A DNA stretch of 5,110 nucleotides from Flavobacteriaceae bacterium. Lineage in GTDB: Bacteria > Bacteroidota > Bacteroidia > Flavobacteriales > Flavobacteriaceae. The stretch spans positions 1 through 5,110 of the forward strand of contig WFZY01000079.1 in assembly GCA_015489265.1 (NCBI GenBank), written 5' to 3'. Positions within the stretch are counted from its first letter, which is position 1. Each line of letters opens with the position of its first letter. Positions 1 through 5,110 of this stretch are shown piece after piece. Under the pieces are notes generated by a model. It saw only the letters and a program-made list of their open reading frames with translations. It made no database searches and was not told the origin of the DNA. Both the position numbers and the translations under genes were made by a program.

Positions 1-1
1 T

Positions 2-871
2 GTATCACATCATCAAGGCAATATCAACTGGCAATTGGTTGCCAATGACGGTAAAGTGTTTGCTTACTGTAAAGCCACCGAAGGTATGACATATCATGAC
101 CCGAATTTTACCACTTATATGACAGCAGGCAGTAATGCCGGCATAGTGATGGGCGCTTACCATTTTGCCCGCCCCGATAATAATACGGCACTGCAAGATG
201 CCAATAATTTTATCAATACGGCTTCAAGCTATATCGGCAACGGATTTTTACCACCGGTTTTAGATTTGGAAGACCCGAATTCGTCAACACATTTAGACCA
301 AATTTATACGTCGTCGCAGTTGACTTCATGGGTGCAAACTTGGCTCGACAGAGTAGAAACACAAACGGGTGTAAGACCGATTTTGTATCTAAATTCGCAT
401 TATGCCGCTTACTTAAACAGTTCTCTTAATTCTTACGGTCTTTGGATTGCTAAACCCGGCACTTCCCCTTCTACACCACCTACTAACTTGGGTAACTGGA
501 ATACTTGGCTCTTTAAACAATATTCTTGGTATGGCAGTGTCAACGGCATTTCCGGTAATGTCGATTTAGATTCATTTCATGGTAACGCAACGGATTTTAA
601 CAACTTAATAAGCACGAATGGTATTAGCGAATTAAAGGCATTGGGTTTCAAATTTTATCCCAATCCGGTTCATCAAAACTTATATTTAAAACCGAAAAAT
701 AATCAGTCCTTAACAGCAGTTAAAATCTTTGATTTAAACGGTCGTTTGCTCAAAGAATATGATGAGCATATTTCAAAAATTGATGTTAGTGCCTTAAAAA
801 ACGGCGTATATCTGATGCAAGTAATACTCAACAATCAACAAACCGGTACTGTAAAATTTGTTAAGAACTAA
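2..871 (+). CDS. GH25 family lysozyme (muramidase) with T9SS C-terminal sorting domain, 5'-truncated
   Basis: Seen: the frame is open from the first complete codon (base 2) to TAA at 869-871, giving 289 residues with the true start outside the window. It opens with VSHHQGNINW, the residues that follow the first catalytic-site Asp in GH25 (usual form DVSxxQGxIDW). The single base before it, t, fits the third base of a GAT Asp codon. Further GH25 marks are YHFARP (about residues 53-58), the acidic pair in VLDLEDP (Asp88 and Glu90, nt 263-271) and the late GNVDLDSF block (about 185-192). From about residue 215 a type A sorting domain follows: FYPNP, KIFDLNGRLL, DVSALKNGVYLMQV and the terminal KFVKN. 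Known: GH25 enzymes cleave the MurNAc-GlcNAc bond of peptidoglycan; the tail directs proteins through the type IX system to the surface or medium. Inference: a secreted muramidase, perhaps for feeding on or competing with other bacteria, with its signal peptide upstream. Its target is unknown. Confidence 0.93.
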   Translation, partial: VSHHQGNINWQLVANDGKVFAYCKATEGMTYHDPNFTTYMTAGSNAGIVMGAYHFARPDNNTALQDANNFINTASSYIGNGFLPPVLDLEDPNSSTHLDQIYTSSQLTSWVQTWLDRVETQTGVRPILYLNSHYAAYLNSSLNSYGLWIAKPGTSPSTPPTNLGNWNTWLFKQYSWYGSVNGISGNVDLDSFHGNATDFNNLISTNGISELKALGFKFYPNPVHQNLYLKPKNNQSLTAVKIFDLNGRLLKEYDEHISKIDVSALKNGVYLMQVILNNQQTGTVKFVKN

Positions 872-890
872 TATTTTCTATCATTTAATA

Positions 891-1673
891 TTATGCCTTT
901 TCTTTGTCTTTGTGATTAAGCGTGATATTTAAGCCATCGCCAATACTTTTAGCCATGGTTACAAAATCCGATGGCATTAAAATGATGGTAGTCGTATTTT
1001 GTTCGGTACCGACTTCCGATATCATTTGCATGCGTCTCAATTCTAATGCAGCGGGATTTTCGGCAATATATTGGGCAGCTTCTTTAAGCTTCATGGAAGC
1101 ATCAAATTCGCCTTCGGCTTTAATGATTCTAGACCGTTTTTCTCGAATTGCTTCGGCTTCTTTTGCCATGGCTCTTTGCATGGTCTGGGGAATTTCAACG
1201 TCTTTCATTTCGATATAATCTACCGTTAGCCCCCATTTATCGGTTATTTGATCCACTATTTTTTTAATAGCCGAGTTGATATCTTCCCTGTCTTTTAAAA
1301 TCTCATCTAAATTATGCTGTCCAATCACATTACGAAGTGCCGTTAATGATGCTTGGTAAGTAGCATTCATAAAATCTCTGACTTGAATAACCGCCTTTTC
1401 CGGTTCGTGTATTTTAAAATACAAAACGGCATTGACACGAATCGTTACACTGTCTTTAGTAACGGTTTCCTGACTTTCAATGTCGATAGTCATGGTTCTC
1501 ATATCGATTTGTTTTCTTTGATCGACCAGTGGAATAATCCAATACATGCCGGGTCCTTTGACTTTGTGAAATCTTCCTAATCTGAAAATAACACTACGTT
1601 GATATTCTTTGTCTATTTTAAATCCGGAAATCAGTAAAGCAAGAATGATTAAAACGATTGGTAAAGTTGTCAT
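891..1673 (-). CDS. Slipin (stomatin/prohibitin-like SPFH domain membrane protein)
   Basis: A complete 260-residue protein. Seen: one hydrophobic N-terminal segment (about residues 4-18) followed by the SPFH/Band 7 domain. That domain includes EYQRSVIFRLGRFHKVKGPG (24-42), the start of the classic stomatin region, then IPLVDQ and the strand-rich VTKDSVTIRVNAVLYFKI (71-88). The C-terminal half is helical and charged, with KDVEIPQTMQRAMAKEAEA (157-175) and IIKAEGEFDAS (183-193), the stomatin signature, and probably forms a coiled coil. Known: slipins oligomerise on the inner membrane and organise membrane microdomains, often working with an NfeD-type partner or protease. No nfeD gene is next to it here. 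Start: ATG at 1673, with an A-rich upstream stretch (ccgaaaaaaacatataaa) and no Shine-Dalgarno, as is usual in Bacteroidota. It is transcribed separately from the sigma gene, from a promoter at 1751-1779. Family assignment is firm; the exact cellular role is not known. Confidence 0.93.
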   Translation of the reverse strand: MTTLPIVLIILALLISGFKIDKEYQRSVIFRLGRFHKVKGPGMYWIIPLVDQRKQIDMRTMTIDIESQETVTKDSVTIRVNAVLYFKIHEPEKAVIQVRDFMNATYQASLTALRNVIGQHNLDEILKDREDINSAIKKIVDQITDKWGLTVDYIEMKDVEIPQTMQRAMAKEAEAIREKRSRIIKAEGEFDASMKLKEAAQYIAENPAALELRRMQMISEVGTEQNTTTIILMPSDFVTMAKSIGDGLNITLNHKDKEKA

Positions 1674-1750
1674 TTTATATGTTTTTTTCGGTTAATATTA
1701 ATATTGATTAAAGAAAGGCGCCAATGATATTCTTAATACTTTTCTTAGCT

Positions 1751-1779
1751 CAAATATACAAACTTTTAATGAAAGCAAA
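1751..1779 (-). promoter_or_regulatory. Bacteroidota-type promoter for the slipin gene
   Basis: On the minus strand TTTG (1776-1779) is followed, after a 17 bp spacer, by TATATTTG (1751-1758). This matches the Bacteroidota -33 (TTTG) and -7 (TAnnTTTG) elements read by the primary sigma factor. It lies downstream of the sigma-gene terminator and would give a leader of about 70 nt to the slipin ATG at 1673. The match is exact, but AT-rich DNA produces such motifs by chance, so position and spacing are what support it. Confidence 0.62.
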
Positions 1780-1830
1780 ACTTTATGATGTCATTTTTAT
1801 TCCGATTCATCAGTTTTTAAGAGCATTATA

Positions 1831-1866
1831 AAACAAAAAAGCCCTTTAAAAAAAATTAAAGGGCTT
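1831..1866 (-). terminator. Rho-independent terminator of the sigma factor gene
   Basis: A perfect 11 bp stem, AAGCCCTTTAA (1839-1849) pairing with TTAAAGGGCTT (1856-1866), encloses a 6-base loop. On the minus strand it is followed by TTTTGTTTT, a U-rich tract. It starts 22 bp past the sigma-gene stop codon. On the plus strand no T-run follows, so it acts for the minus-strand gene only. It separates sigma-gene transcription from the slipin. Confidence 0.88.
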
Positions 1867-1888
1867 GAATATAATTTAGCAATATTAT

Positions 1889-2752
1889 TTATCCGAGATA
1901 AGATTTTAAAATCTTGCTTCTGGAAGTATGTTTCAAACGGCGGATGGCTTTTTCTTTGATTTGTCTCACGCGTTCACGGGTTAAATCAAAAGTTTCACCT
2001 ATTTCTTCCAAGGTCATCATATGGTTGCCGTTTAAGCCGAAATATAATTTGATAACATCGGCTTCACGCGGTGTCAAAGTATTTAAGGCACGTTCTATTT
2101 CGGTTCTAAGTGATTCTAACATTAAAGTTTTATCGGGACTGGGCGATTCACCTGACCGCAACACGTCATATAAATTAGATTCTTCGCCTTCAACTAACGG
2201 CGCATCCATTGAAATATGACGTCCGGCATTTTTAAGCGAAATTTTAACGTCATTGATAGACATATCCAATGCTTCTGCCAATTCTTCCGGTGACGGCGGG
2301 CGTTCGTTTTCTTGTTCTAATTTGGCATACATTTTATTGATCTTGTTGATCGAACCAATTTTATTCAAAGGCAAACGAACAATACGGGACTGCTCAGCCA
2401 ATGCTTGCAAAATAGATTGGCGAATCCACCAAACGGCATAAGATATAAATTTGAAACCACGCGTTTCATCAAATCTTTTGGCGGCTTTGATCAGCCCCAA
2501 ATTACCTTCATTAATCAAATCGGGCAAAGACAAACCTTGATTTTGATATTGTTTGGCAACGGACACAACAAAACGTAAATTAGATTTGACCAACTTTTCC
2601 AATGCTTTTTTATCACCGGCTTTGATGCGTTGTGCCAACTCTACTTCTTCATCGGCGGTAATCAAATCTACCTTACCGATTTCTTGCAAATACTTGTCTA
2701 ATGACGCGGTTTCTCTGTTGGTAACCTGTTTGGTAATCTTAAGTTGTCTCAT
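1889..2752 (-). CDS. rpoD: Primary (housekeeping) RNA polymerase sigma factor, sigma-70 family
   Basis: A complete 287-residue protein. Seen: it begins MRQLKITKQVTNRE and ends SRSKILKSYLG, both hallmarks of the Bacteroidota primary sigma factor. Region 1.2 is SLDKYLQEIGKVDLIT (17-32). Region 2 spans about 52-123, with NLRFVVSVAKQYQNQG, DLINEGNLGLIKA (core binding) and GFKFISYAVWWIRQSI (-7 element recognition and melting). Region 3 runs through RIVRLPLNKIGSINK and RPPSPEELAEAL (about 123-185). Region 4 holds LTPREADVIKLYFGL and the helix-turn-helix TLEEIGETFDLTRERVRQ (247-264), which contacts the -33 element. Region 1.1 is absent, as usual in this phylum. NLYDVLRSGESP points to Flavobacteriia. 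Known: it directs core RNA polymerase to TTTG / TAnnTTTG promoters. Start: ATG at 2752, the conserved family start, without a Shine-Dalgarno. It is monocistronic, with its own terminator. Often also named sigA. Confidence 0.98.
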   Translation of the reverse strand: MRQLKITKQVTNRETASLDKYLQEIGKVDLITADEEVELAQRIKAGDKKALEKLVKSNLRFVVSVAKQYQNQGLSLPDLINEGNLGLIKAAKRFDETRGFKFISYAVWWIRQSILQALAEQSRIVRLPLNKIGSINKINKMYAKLEQENERPPSPEELAEALDMSINDVKISLKNAGRHISMDAPLVEGEESNLYDVLRSGESPSPDKTLMLESLRTEIERALNTLTPREADVIKLYFGLNGNHMMTLEEIGETFDLTRERVRQIKEKAIRRLKHTSRSKILKSYLG

Positions 2753-2848
2753 ATTGTATCGGGAATTTATTAATGGTGTTCACTTAGTATTACGCAAGAA
2801 ATGAGAAAAGGTTACAATTTTTATGTTTTTTATCTGATAAAGTCAGAA

Positions 2849-2868
2849 ATAATTTTTTTCAAAATTAT
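2849..2868. repeat. AT-rich dyad in the divergent sigma/permease control region
   Basis: ATAATTTT (2849-2856) and AAAATTAT (2861-2868) form a perfect 8 bp inverted repeat with a 4-base spacer (tttc). The right arm overlaps the candidate -7 box of the minus-strand sigma gene. It could be an operator, but in DNA this AT-rich a chance dyad is likely. It does not match the classical Fur box well enough to name a regulator. Confidence 0.25.
2860..2867 (-). promoter_or_regulatory. Candidate -7 element for the sigma factor gene
   Basis: On the minus strand TAATTTTG matches TAnnTTTG exactly. It would start transcription near 2852, giving a leader of about 100 nt to the ATG at 2752. The upstream -33 element is weak: the best nearby candidate is TTTC, 21 bp upstream. 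It is the only exact -7 match I found on the minus strand in this intergenic region. Confidence 0.35.
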
Positions 2869-2898
2869 CTGTAACATTGTAAAATATAGAAATATCAA

Positions 2899-2927
2899 TT
2901 GCTAAAATGTAAAGTTTTGTATTTTTA
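2899..2927 (+). promoter_or_regulatory. Candidate promoter for the FecCD permease gene
   Basis: TTG (2899-2901), an 18 bp spacer, then TATTTTTA (2920-2927), which is one base off TAnnTTTG. Transcription would start near 2934, leaving a very short leader of about 17 nt before the ATG at 2951. Position and spacing are right but the -7 match is imperfect. Confidence 0.38.
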
Positions 2928-2950
2928 CCAAAAATGTTTTCAATGATTTT

Positions 2951-3940
2951 ATGAAGTATTCCCAAAAATTCAGCTTATTGATATTAATTTTGTTCCTGTC
3001 CATTTTAATCAACATGAGCTTAGGTTCGGTTATTTTACCGGCTCATGTCTGGAAACAATTATGGCAAGGGCAAAATTTAGAAACCGGAGTGCAGCAAATT
3101 TTGATATACCGTTTGGCCAAACTTTTAACGGCATTACTTACCGGTGCTTCATTAGCCGTAAGCGGCTTAATAATGCAAAGTATATTTCGCAACCCTATAG
3201 TTGGGCCTTATGTCTTGGGGACTAGTGCTGCCGGCGGACTCGGTGTGGCTGTTTTGATTTTGGGTAGTGCCATCGGTGGATTCAGCTCAGTGGGAAGTTT
3301 CTCTATTGCGCTGGCTGCCGCCACGGGAAGTGTTATCAGTTTGTTAGGGATTATTTTATTATACCAAAAACTTAAATCACCGGTTAATTTGCTGATTGCC
3401 GGATTGATGTTAGGTATTTTTTCAGGGGCTTTGATTAATATTTTGAGTTTCTTTACCCAAGCCGATGCGCTTCAAAAATTTGTATTTTGGTCCATGGGAA
3501 ATCTGGGAAATCAATCATGGAACCATATTTTGCTAATGGGAACCATAAACATTTCAATCATAGGTATTTCTTTGTTTTTTATCAAAGATTTGAATGGCTT
3601 ATTATTAGGTGAAAATTATGCCAAATCAATGGGTATCAATGTATATCGTACCAATTTGATTTTGATTATTATAAGCGGTATTTTGGTTGGAATCATTACT
3701 GCATTTGTCGGTCCGGTAGCTTTTATCGGGTTGGCAGTGCCACATATAGCCCGCTTGTATTTTAAAACGCATTTGCATCAAGTTTTAATTCCGGCAGCCA
3801 TCATAATCGGTGGTATTTTATTGGTCGTTTGTGATACTATTGCCCAGGTCCCGGGAAGCTCATTGAGCTTGCCTATTAACAGTATCACGGCACTGTTTGG
3901 GGCACCGTTAGTTACGTATTTAATTTTGAAAAAAGCATAA
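2951..3940 (+). CDS. FecCD/BtuC-family ABC transporter permease (iron-siderophore, heme or cobalamin uptake)
   Basis: A complete 329-residue, strongly hydrophobic protein, the normal size for FecCD/BtuC/FhuB-domain permeases with about ten membrane helices. Seen: YRLAKLLTALLTGASLAVSG (53-72) and MQSIFRNPIVGPYVLG (75-90), the family signature, then FWSMGNLGNQSW (179-190). GENYAKSMGINVYR (220-233) is the cytoplasmic coupling loop that meets the ATPase. GPVAFIGLAVPHIAR (254-268) is highly conserved, and SLSLPINSITALFGAPLV (304-321) is the C-terminal signature. Known: a permease dimer carries iron-siderophore, heme or B12 through the inner membrane, with a periplasmic binding protein and a BtuD/FecE-type ATPase. 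The substrate cannot be told from sequence. Neighbours: no ATPase or binding-protein gene follows; the next gene is on the opposite strand, so partners must be encoded elsewhere. Start: ATG at 2951, preceded by AT-rich DNA without a Shine-Dalgarno; translation begins just before the first hydrophobic helix. A few signature residues differ from the enterobacterial form (RLAK for RLPR). Confidence 0.94.
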   Translation: MKYSQKFSLLILILFLSILINMSLGSVILPAHVWKQLWQGQNLETGVQQILIYRLAKLLTALLTGASLAVSGLIMQSIFRNPIVGPYVLGTSAAGGLGVAVLILGSAIGGFSSVGSFSIALAAATGSVISLLGIILLYQKLKSPVNLLIAGLMLGIFSGALINILSFFTQADALQKFVFWSMGNLGNQSWNHILLMGTINISIIGISLFFIKDLNGLLLGENYAKSMGINVYRTNLILIIISGILVGIITAFVGPVAFIGLAVPHIARLYFKTHLHQVLIPAAIIIGGILLVVCDTIAQVPGSSLSLPINSITALFGAPLVTYLILKKA

Positions 3941-4015
3941 TACCAAAAACAACTATTTATCAGACTAAAAGATAATTTCTTATGGCATAACCCGAAAAAT
4001 TTAAAAAATTTTATA

Positions 4016-4081
4016 CGACTAAGTAATACCAACAAATTTGGGGTTTCTTAAAACATCCAAATTTGGGGTATTTCTAAGTCG
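4016..4081. repeat. 66 bp imperfect palindrome (long hairpin) of unknown nature
   Basis: The outer arms CGACTAAGTAATACC (4016-4030) and GGTATTTCTAAGTCG (4067-4081) pair at 13 of 15 positions. After a small internal loop (AA against G), CAAATTTGG (4033-4041) pairs perfectly with CCAAATTTG (4057-4065). The loop is 15 bases (4042-4056). Further out, ATAACCC (3987-3993) can pair with GGGTTAT (4082-4088), with an AT-rich bulge on the left side. No T-run follows on either strand, so it is not a standard terminator. It could be a miniature inverted-repeat element, an insertion-sequence relic, or a structured RNA at the 3' end of the permease transcript. Confidence 0.6.
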
Positions 4082-4122
4082 GGGTTATCCGCTTTCCACC
4101 CCTTTGTCCATTGCTGATTCAT
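4048..4122 (-). other. Possible 24-codon ORF or coding relic
   Basis: ATG at 4122 to TAA at 4048, encoding 24 residues that begin MNQQWTKGWKADNP and end PQIWMF. The frame is open upstream to a TAG at 4189-4191, though that part crosses the TPR-gene terminator. The segment is clearly richer in G and C than the other intergenic DNA here and codes for a protein-like, Trp-rich sequence. I do not recognise it. It overlaps the right arm and loop of the palindrome and has no ribosome binding site, so it may be the tail of a decayed gene or chance. Confidence 0.18.
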
Positions 4123-4148
4123 ATAATTCACTGCGTTCTTATATGAAT
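4117..4148. repeat. Perfect 10 bp inverted repeat (stem-loop)
   Basis: ATTCATATAA (4117-4126) and TTATATGAAT (4139-4148) are perfect reverse complements around a 12-base loop (ttcactgcgttc). It lies between the large palindrome and the TPR-gene terminator. No T-run follows on either side, so it is not an intrinsic terminator. It could belong to the same element as the palindrome. Confidence 0.55.
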
Positions 4149-4157
4149 AATGCGGGA

Positions 4158-4188
4158 TAAAAAAGCCGGAAAGAAAATCTCTCCGGCT
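4158..4188 (-). terminator. Rho-independent terminator of the TPR protein gene
   Basis: AGCCGGA (4164-4170) pairs with TCCGGCT (4182-4188) around an 11-base loop. On the minus strand the stem is followed directly by TTTTTT. It starts 22 bp past the TPR-gene stop codon. No T-run follows on the plus strand, so it does not serve the permease gene. Confidence 0.88.
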
Positions 4189-4210
4189 CTATAAAATATT
4201 TAATCGTCAA

Positions 4211-5110
4211 TTATTTAGACTTCATAGCATCTAATTTGGCTTTGACTGCTTTATATTTTTCTTTCATATCCAAATCACGATAGATTTTTTTCAACATAGC
4301 TAAAACAGTTTCATCATCAGGGGCAATTTTCAATGCCTTTTCCAAGTAAGGCAAAGTTTGACGGTACAAATCCAAACGTTGTTTGTTGTATTTATTATAC
4401 AATTTGTCATTCATCAATACTTCGTCTTTATTCATTTCTTTGGTAATACCTTCTTCAGGAACCAAAACAATGTAAGCCAAACCTTTGTAAGCATCGACAT
4501 AATTGGGGTCAAGCTCTAAGGTTTTTTCATAATATTTTTTGGCTTCGTCATATTTTTTCAGTTGGTAATAGGCAGTTGCCAAATTGTAATTGACCAATTT
4601 ATTTTTTGGGTCCAACTCAACCGCTTTTTTCATAGCAGCTGCAAATTTTTCATTATCTCCTTTATTCAGATAATAGTTCCCTTCTCCATAAATCAAATCC
4701 AAATTGTTAGGATCTTCTTTTTTAGCTTTTTCAATAAATTTGATAGCCTTTTCATCATTACCGAGTTTGCTGTATACAAATAGTAATTTAGCAATAATAT
4801 CAGGTCGAAGATTTTTTGTCTTTTCTTTTTTCATATCCTCATGTGTGCCGGCTAGAATATATAGCTTTGCTTCTTGTTCACTTTTTACAGATTCTCGTTT
4901 TCCGGTCTGCTTGTTTTTTATAGTGACTACTTCTCTAACACCAGTATATCCGCTATCATATAATTCTTTTAGTAATCTTTCAGCGACTTTATAGTGTTCA
5001 TTTAATAAAGCAGCAACAGCAAAATAATATTTATAATCTTCTTTCTTATTTAACTTATAAGCTATCTCTGCTGATTTTTCTAATTCTTTATAATTCTTAC
5101 TATCTATATC
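4211..5110 (-). CDS. Tetratricopeptide-repeat protein, flavobacterial family, 5'-truncated
   Basis: The frame is open from the window's right edge to TAA at 4211-4213, giving 299 residues with the start outside. The ATG at 4834 is internal: the 92 upstream codons are open and read as the same protein. Seen: a helical N-terminal TPR-like unit (about 14-56, with YYFAVAALLNEHYKVAERLL), then GYTGVREVVTIKNKQTGKRE, a strand-like insert. Canonical TPRs follow at about 101-134, 135-168 and 169-202, each closing with a DP pair (KKEDPNN, VELDPKN, LELDPNY). The last part has a charged insertion (about 215-250), then LPYLEKALKIAPDD and a final repeat ending KYKAVKAKLDAMKSK. Known: TPRs form helical scaffolds for protein binding; proteins with this order of TPR, GYTG insert and TPR are common in Flavobacteriia and usually carry a signal peptide, which would be outside this window. 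No specific partner or reaction can be named. It ends at a strong terminator 22 bp downstream. Confidence 0.9.
   Translation of the reverse strand, partial: DIDSKNYKELEKSAEIAYKLNKKEDYKYYFAVAALLNEHYKVAERLLKELYDSGYTGVREVVTIKNKQTGKRESVKSEQEAKLYILAGTHEDMKKEKTKNLRPDIIAKLLFVYSKLGNDEKAIKFIEKAKKEDPNNLDLIYGEGNYYLNKGDNEKFAAAMKKAVELDPKNKLVNYNLATAYYQLKKYDEAKKYYEKTLELDPNYVDAYKGLAYIVLVPEEGITKEMNKDEVLMNDKLYNKYNKQRLDLYRQTLPYLEKALKIAPDDETVLAMLKKIYRDLDMKEKYKAVKAKLDAMKSK

Noticed and set aside
35..871. TTG at 35 as the start of the muramidase gene
   Set aside because: The frame is open back to base 2, and those codons encode VSHHQGNINW, the conserved beginning of the GH25 domain. The gene is truncated by the window edge.
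922..1218. Plus-strand open frame of 98 codons opposite the slipin gene
   Set aside because: It lies entirely within a well-supported gene on the other strand, and its translation shows no recognisable domain.
2849..2870. Fur box in the divergent region upstream of the permease
   Set aside because: The dyad contains ATAAT/ATTAT-like pieces but its spacing and centre do not fit the classical 19 bp Fur site, and the DNA is too AT-rich for a weak match to count.
3778..4035. Minus-strand open frame of 85 codons overlapping the 3' end of the permease gene
   Set aside because: Most of it is antisense to the conserved permease C-terminus, and its translation is low-complexity and unlike any family I know.
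4033..4069. Two direct copies of CAAATTTGGGGT (4033-4044 and 4058-4069) as a tandem repeat or iteron
   Set aside because: The core CAAATTTG is self-complementary, so a direct repeat arises automatically from the two arms of the palindrome at 4016-4081. There are only two copies.
3987..4088. Intrinsic terminator of the permease gene
   Set aside because: The palindrome is not followed by a T-run on the plus strand and has a 15-base loop with AT-rich inner pairs. I see no convincing terminator for this gene.
4211..4834. ATG at 4834 as the start of the TPR gene
   Set aside because: All 92 codons from there to the window end are open and encode a helical, family-like sequence including the GYTG insert, so the ATG is internal.
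1..5110. CRISPR array, tRNA or rRNA gene, transposase, or defence cluster
   Set aside because: No regularly spaced repeats, no cloverleaf or rRNA-like stretch, and no transposase or defence-type domain were seen on either strand.

Overview
The window comes from a low-GC member of the Bacteroidota, most likely class Flavobacteriia. Three features point there. The primary sigma factor is the short form (287 residues, no region 1.1), with the N-terminal MRQLKITK and C-terminal KSYLG ends typical of the phylum and the flavobacterial NLYDVLRSGESP stretch. The first protein ends in a type IX secretion (T9SS) type A sorting domain. The starts lack Shine-Dalgarno sequences, and one promoter candidate has the phylum's TTTG / TAnnTTTG form. 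No mobile-element genes, rRNA, tRNA or CRISPR array are visible.

Layout. (1) 2-871 (+): the 3' part of a secreted GH25 muramidase with a T9SS tail, truncated by the window start. (2) 891-1673 (-): a slipin (stomatin/SPFH) membrane protein, converging on the muramidase with only 19 bp between the stop codons. (3) 1674-1888: an intergenic region with the sigma-gene terminator and, after it, a good promoter for the slipin. (4) 1889-2752 (-): the primary sigma factor gene rpoD/sigA. (5) 2753-2950: an AT-rich divergent control region with promoter candidates in both directions and a dyad. (6) 2951-3940 (+): a FecCD/BtuC-type ABC permease for iron-siderophore, heme or cobalamin uptake, with no ATPase or binding-protein gene beside it in the window. 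(7) 3941-4210: a 270 bp intergenic region with a 66 bp imperfect palindrome, a patch richer in GC than its surroundings, a second stem-loop and the terminator of the next gene. (8) 4211-5110 (-): the C-terminal 299 residues of a flavobacterial TPR-repeat protein, open through the window end.

The genes look like independent housekeeping or envelope units and not one pathway. Each has its own promoter or terminator signals, or alternates in strand with its neighbour. I do not see a new multi-gene system. The part least explained by known genes is the structured intergenic DNA at about 3987-4148, which could be a miniature inverted-repeat element, a relic of a gene or element, or a structured RNA.
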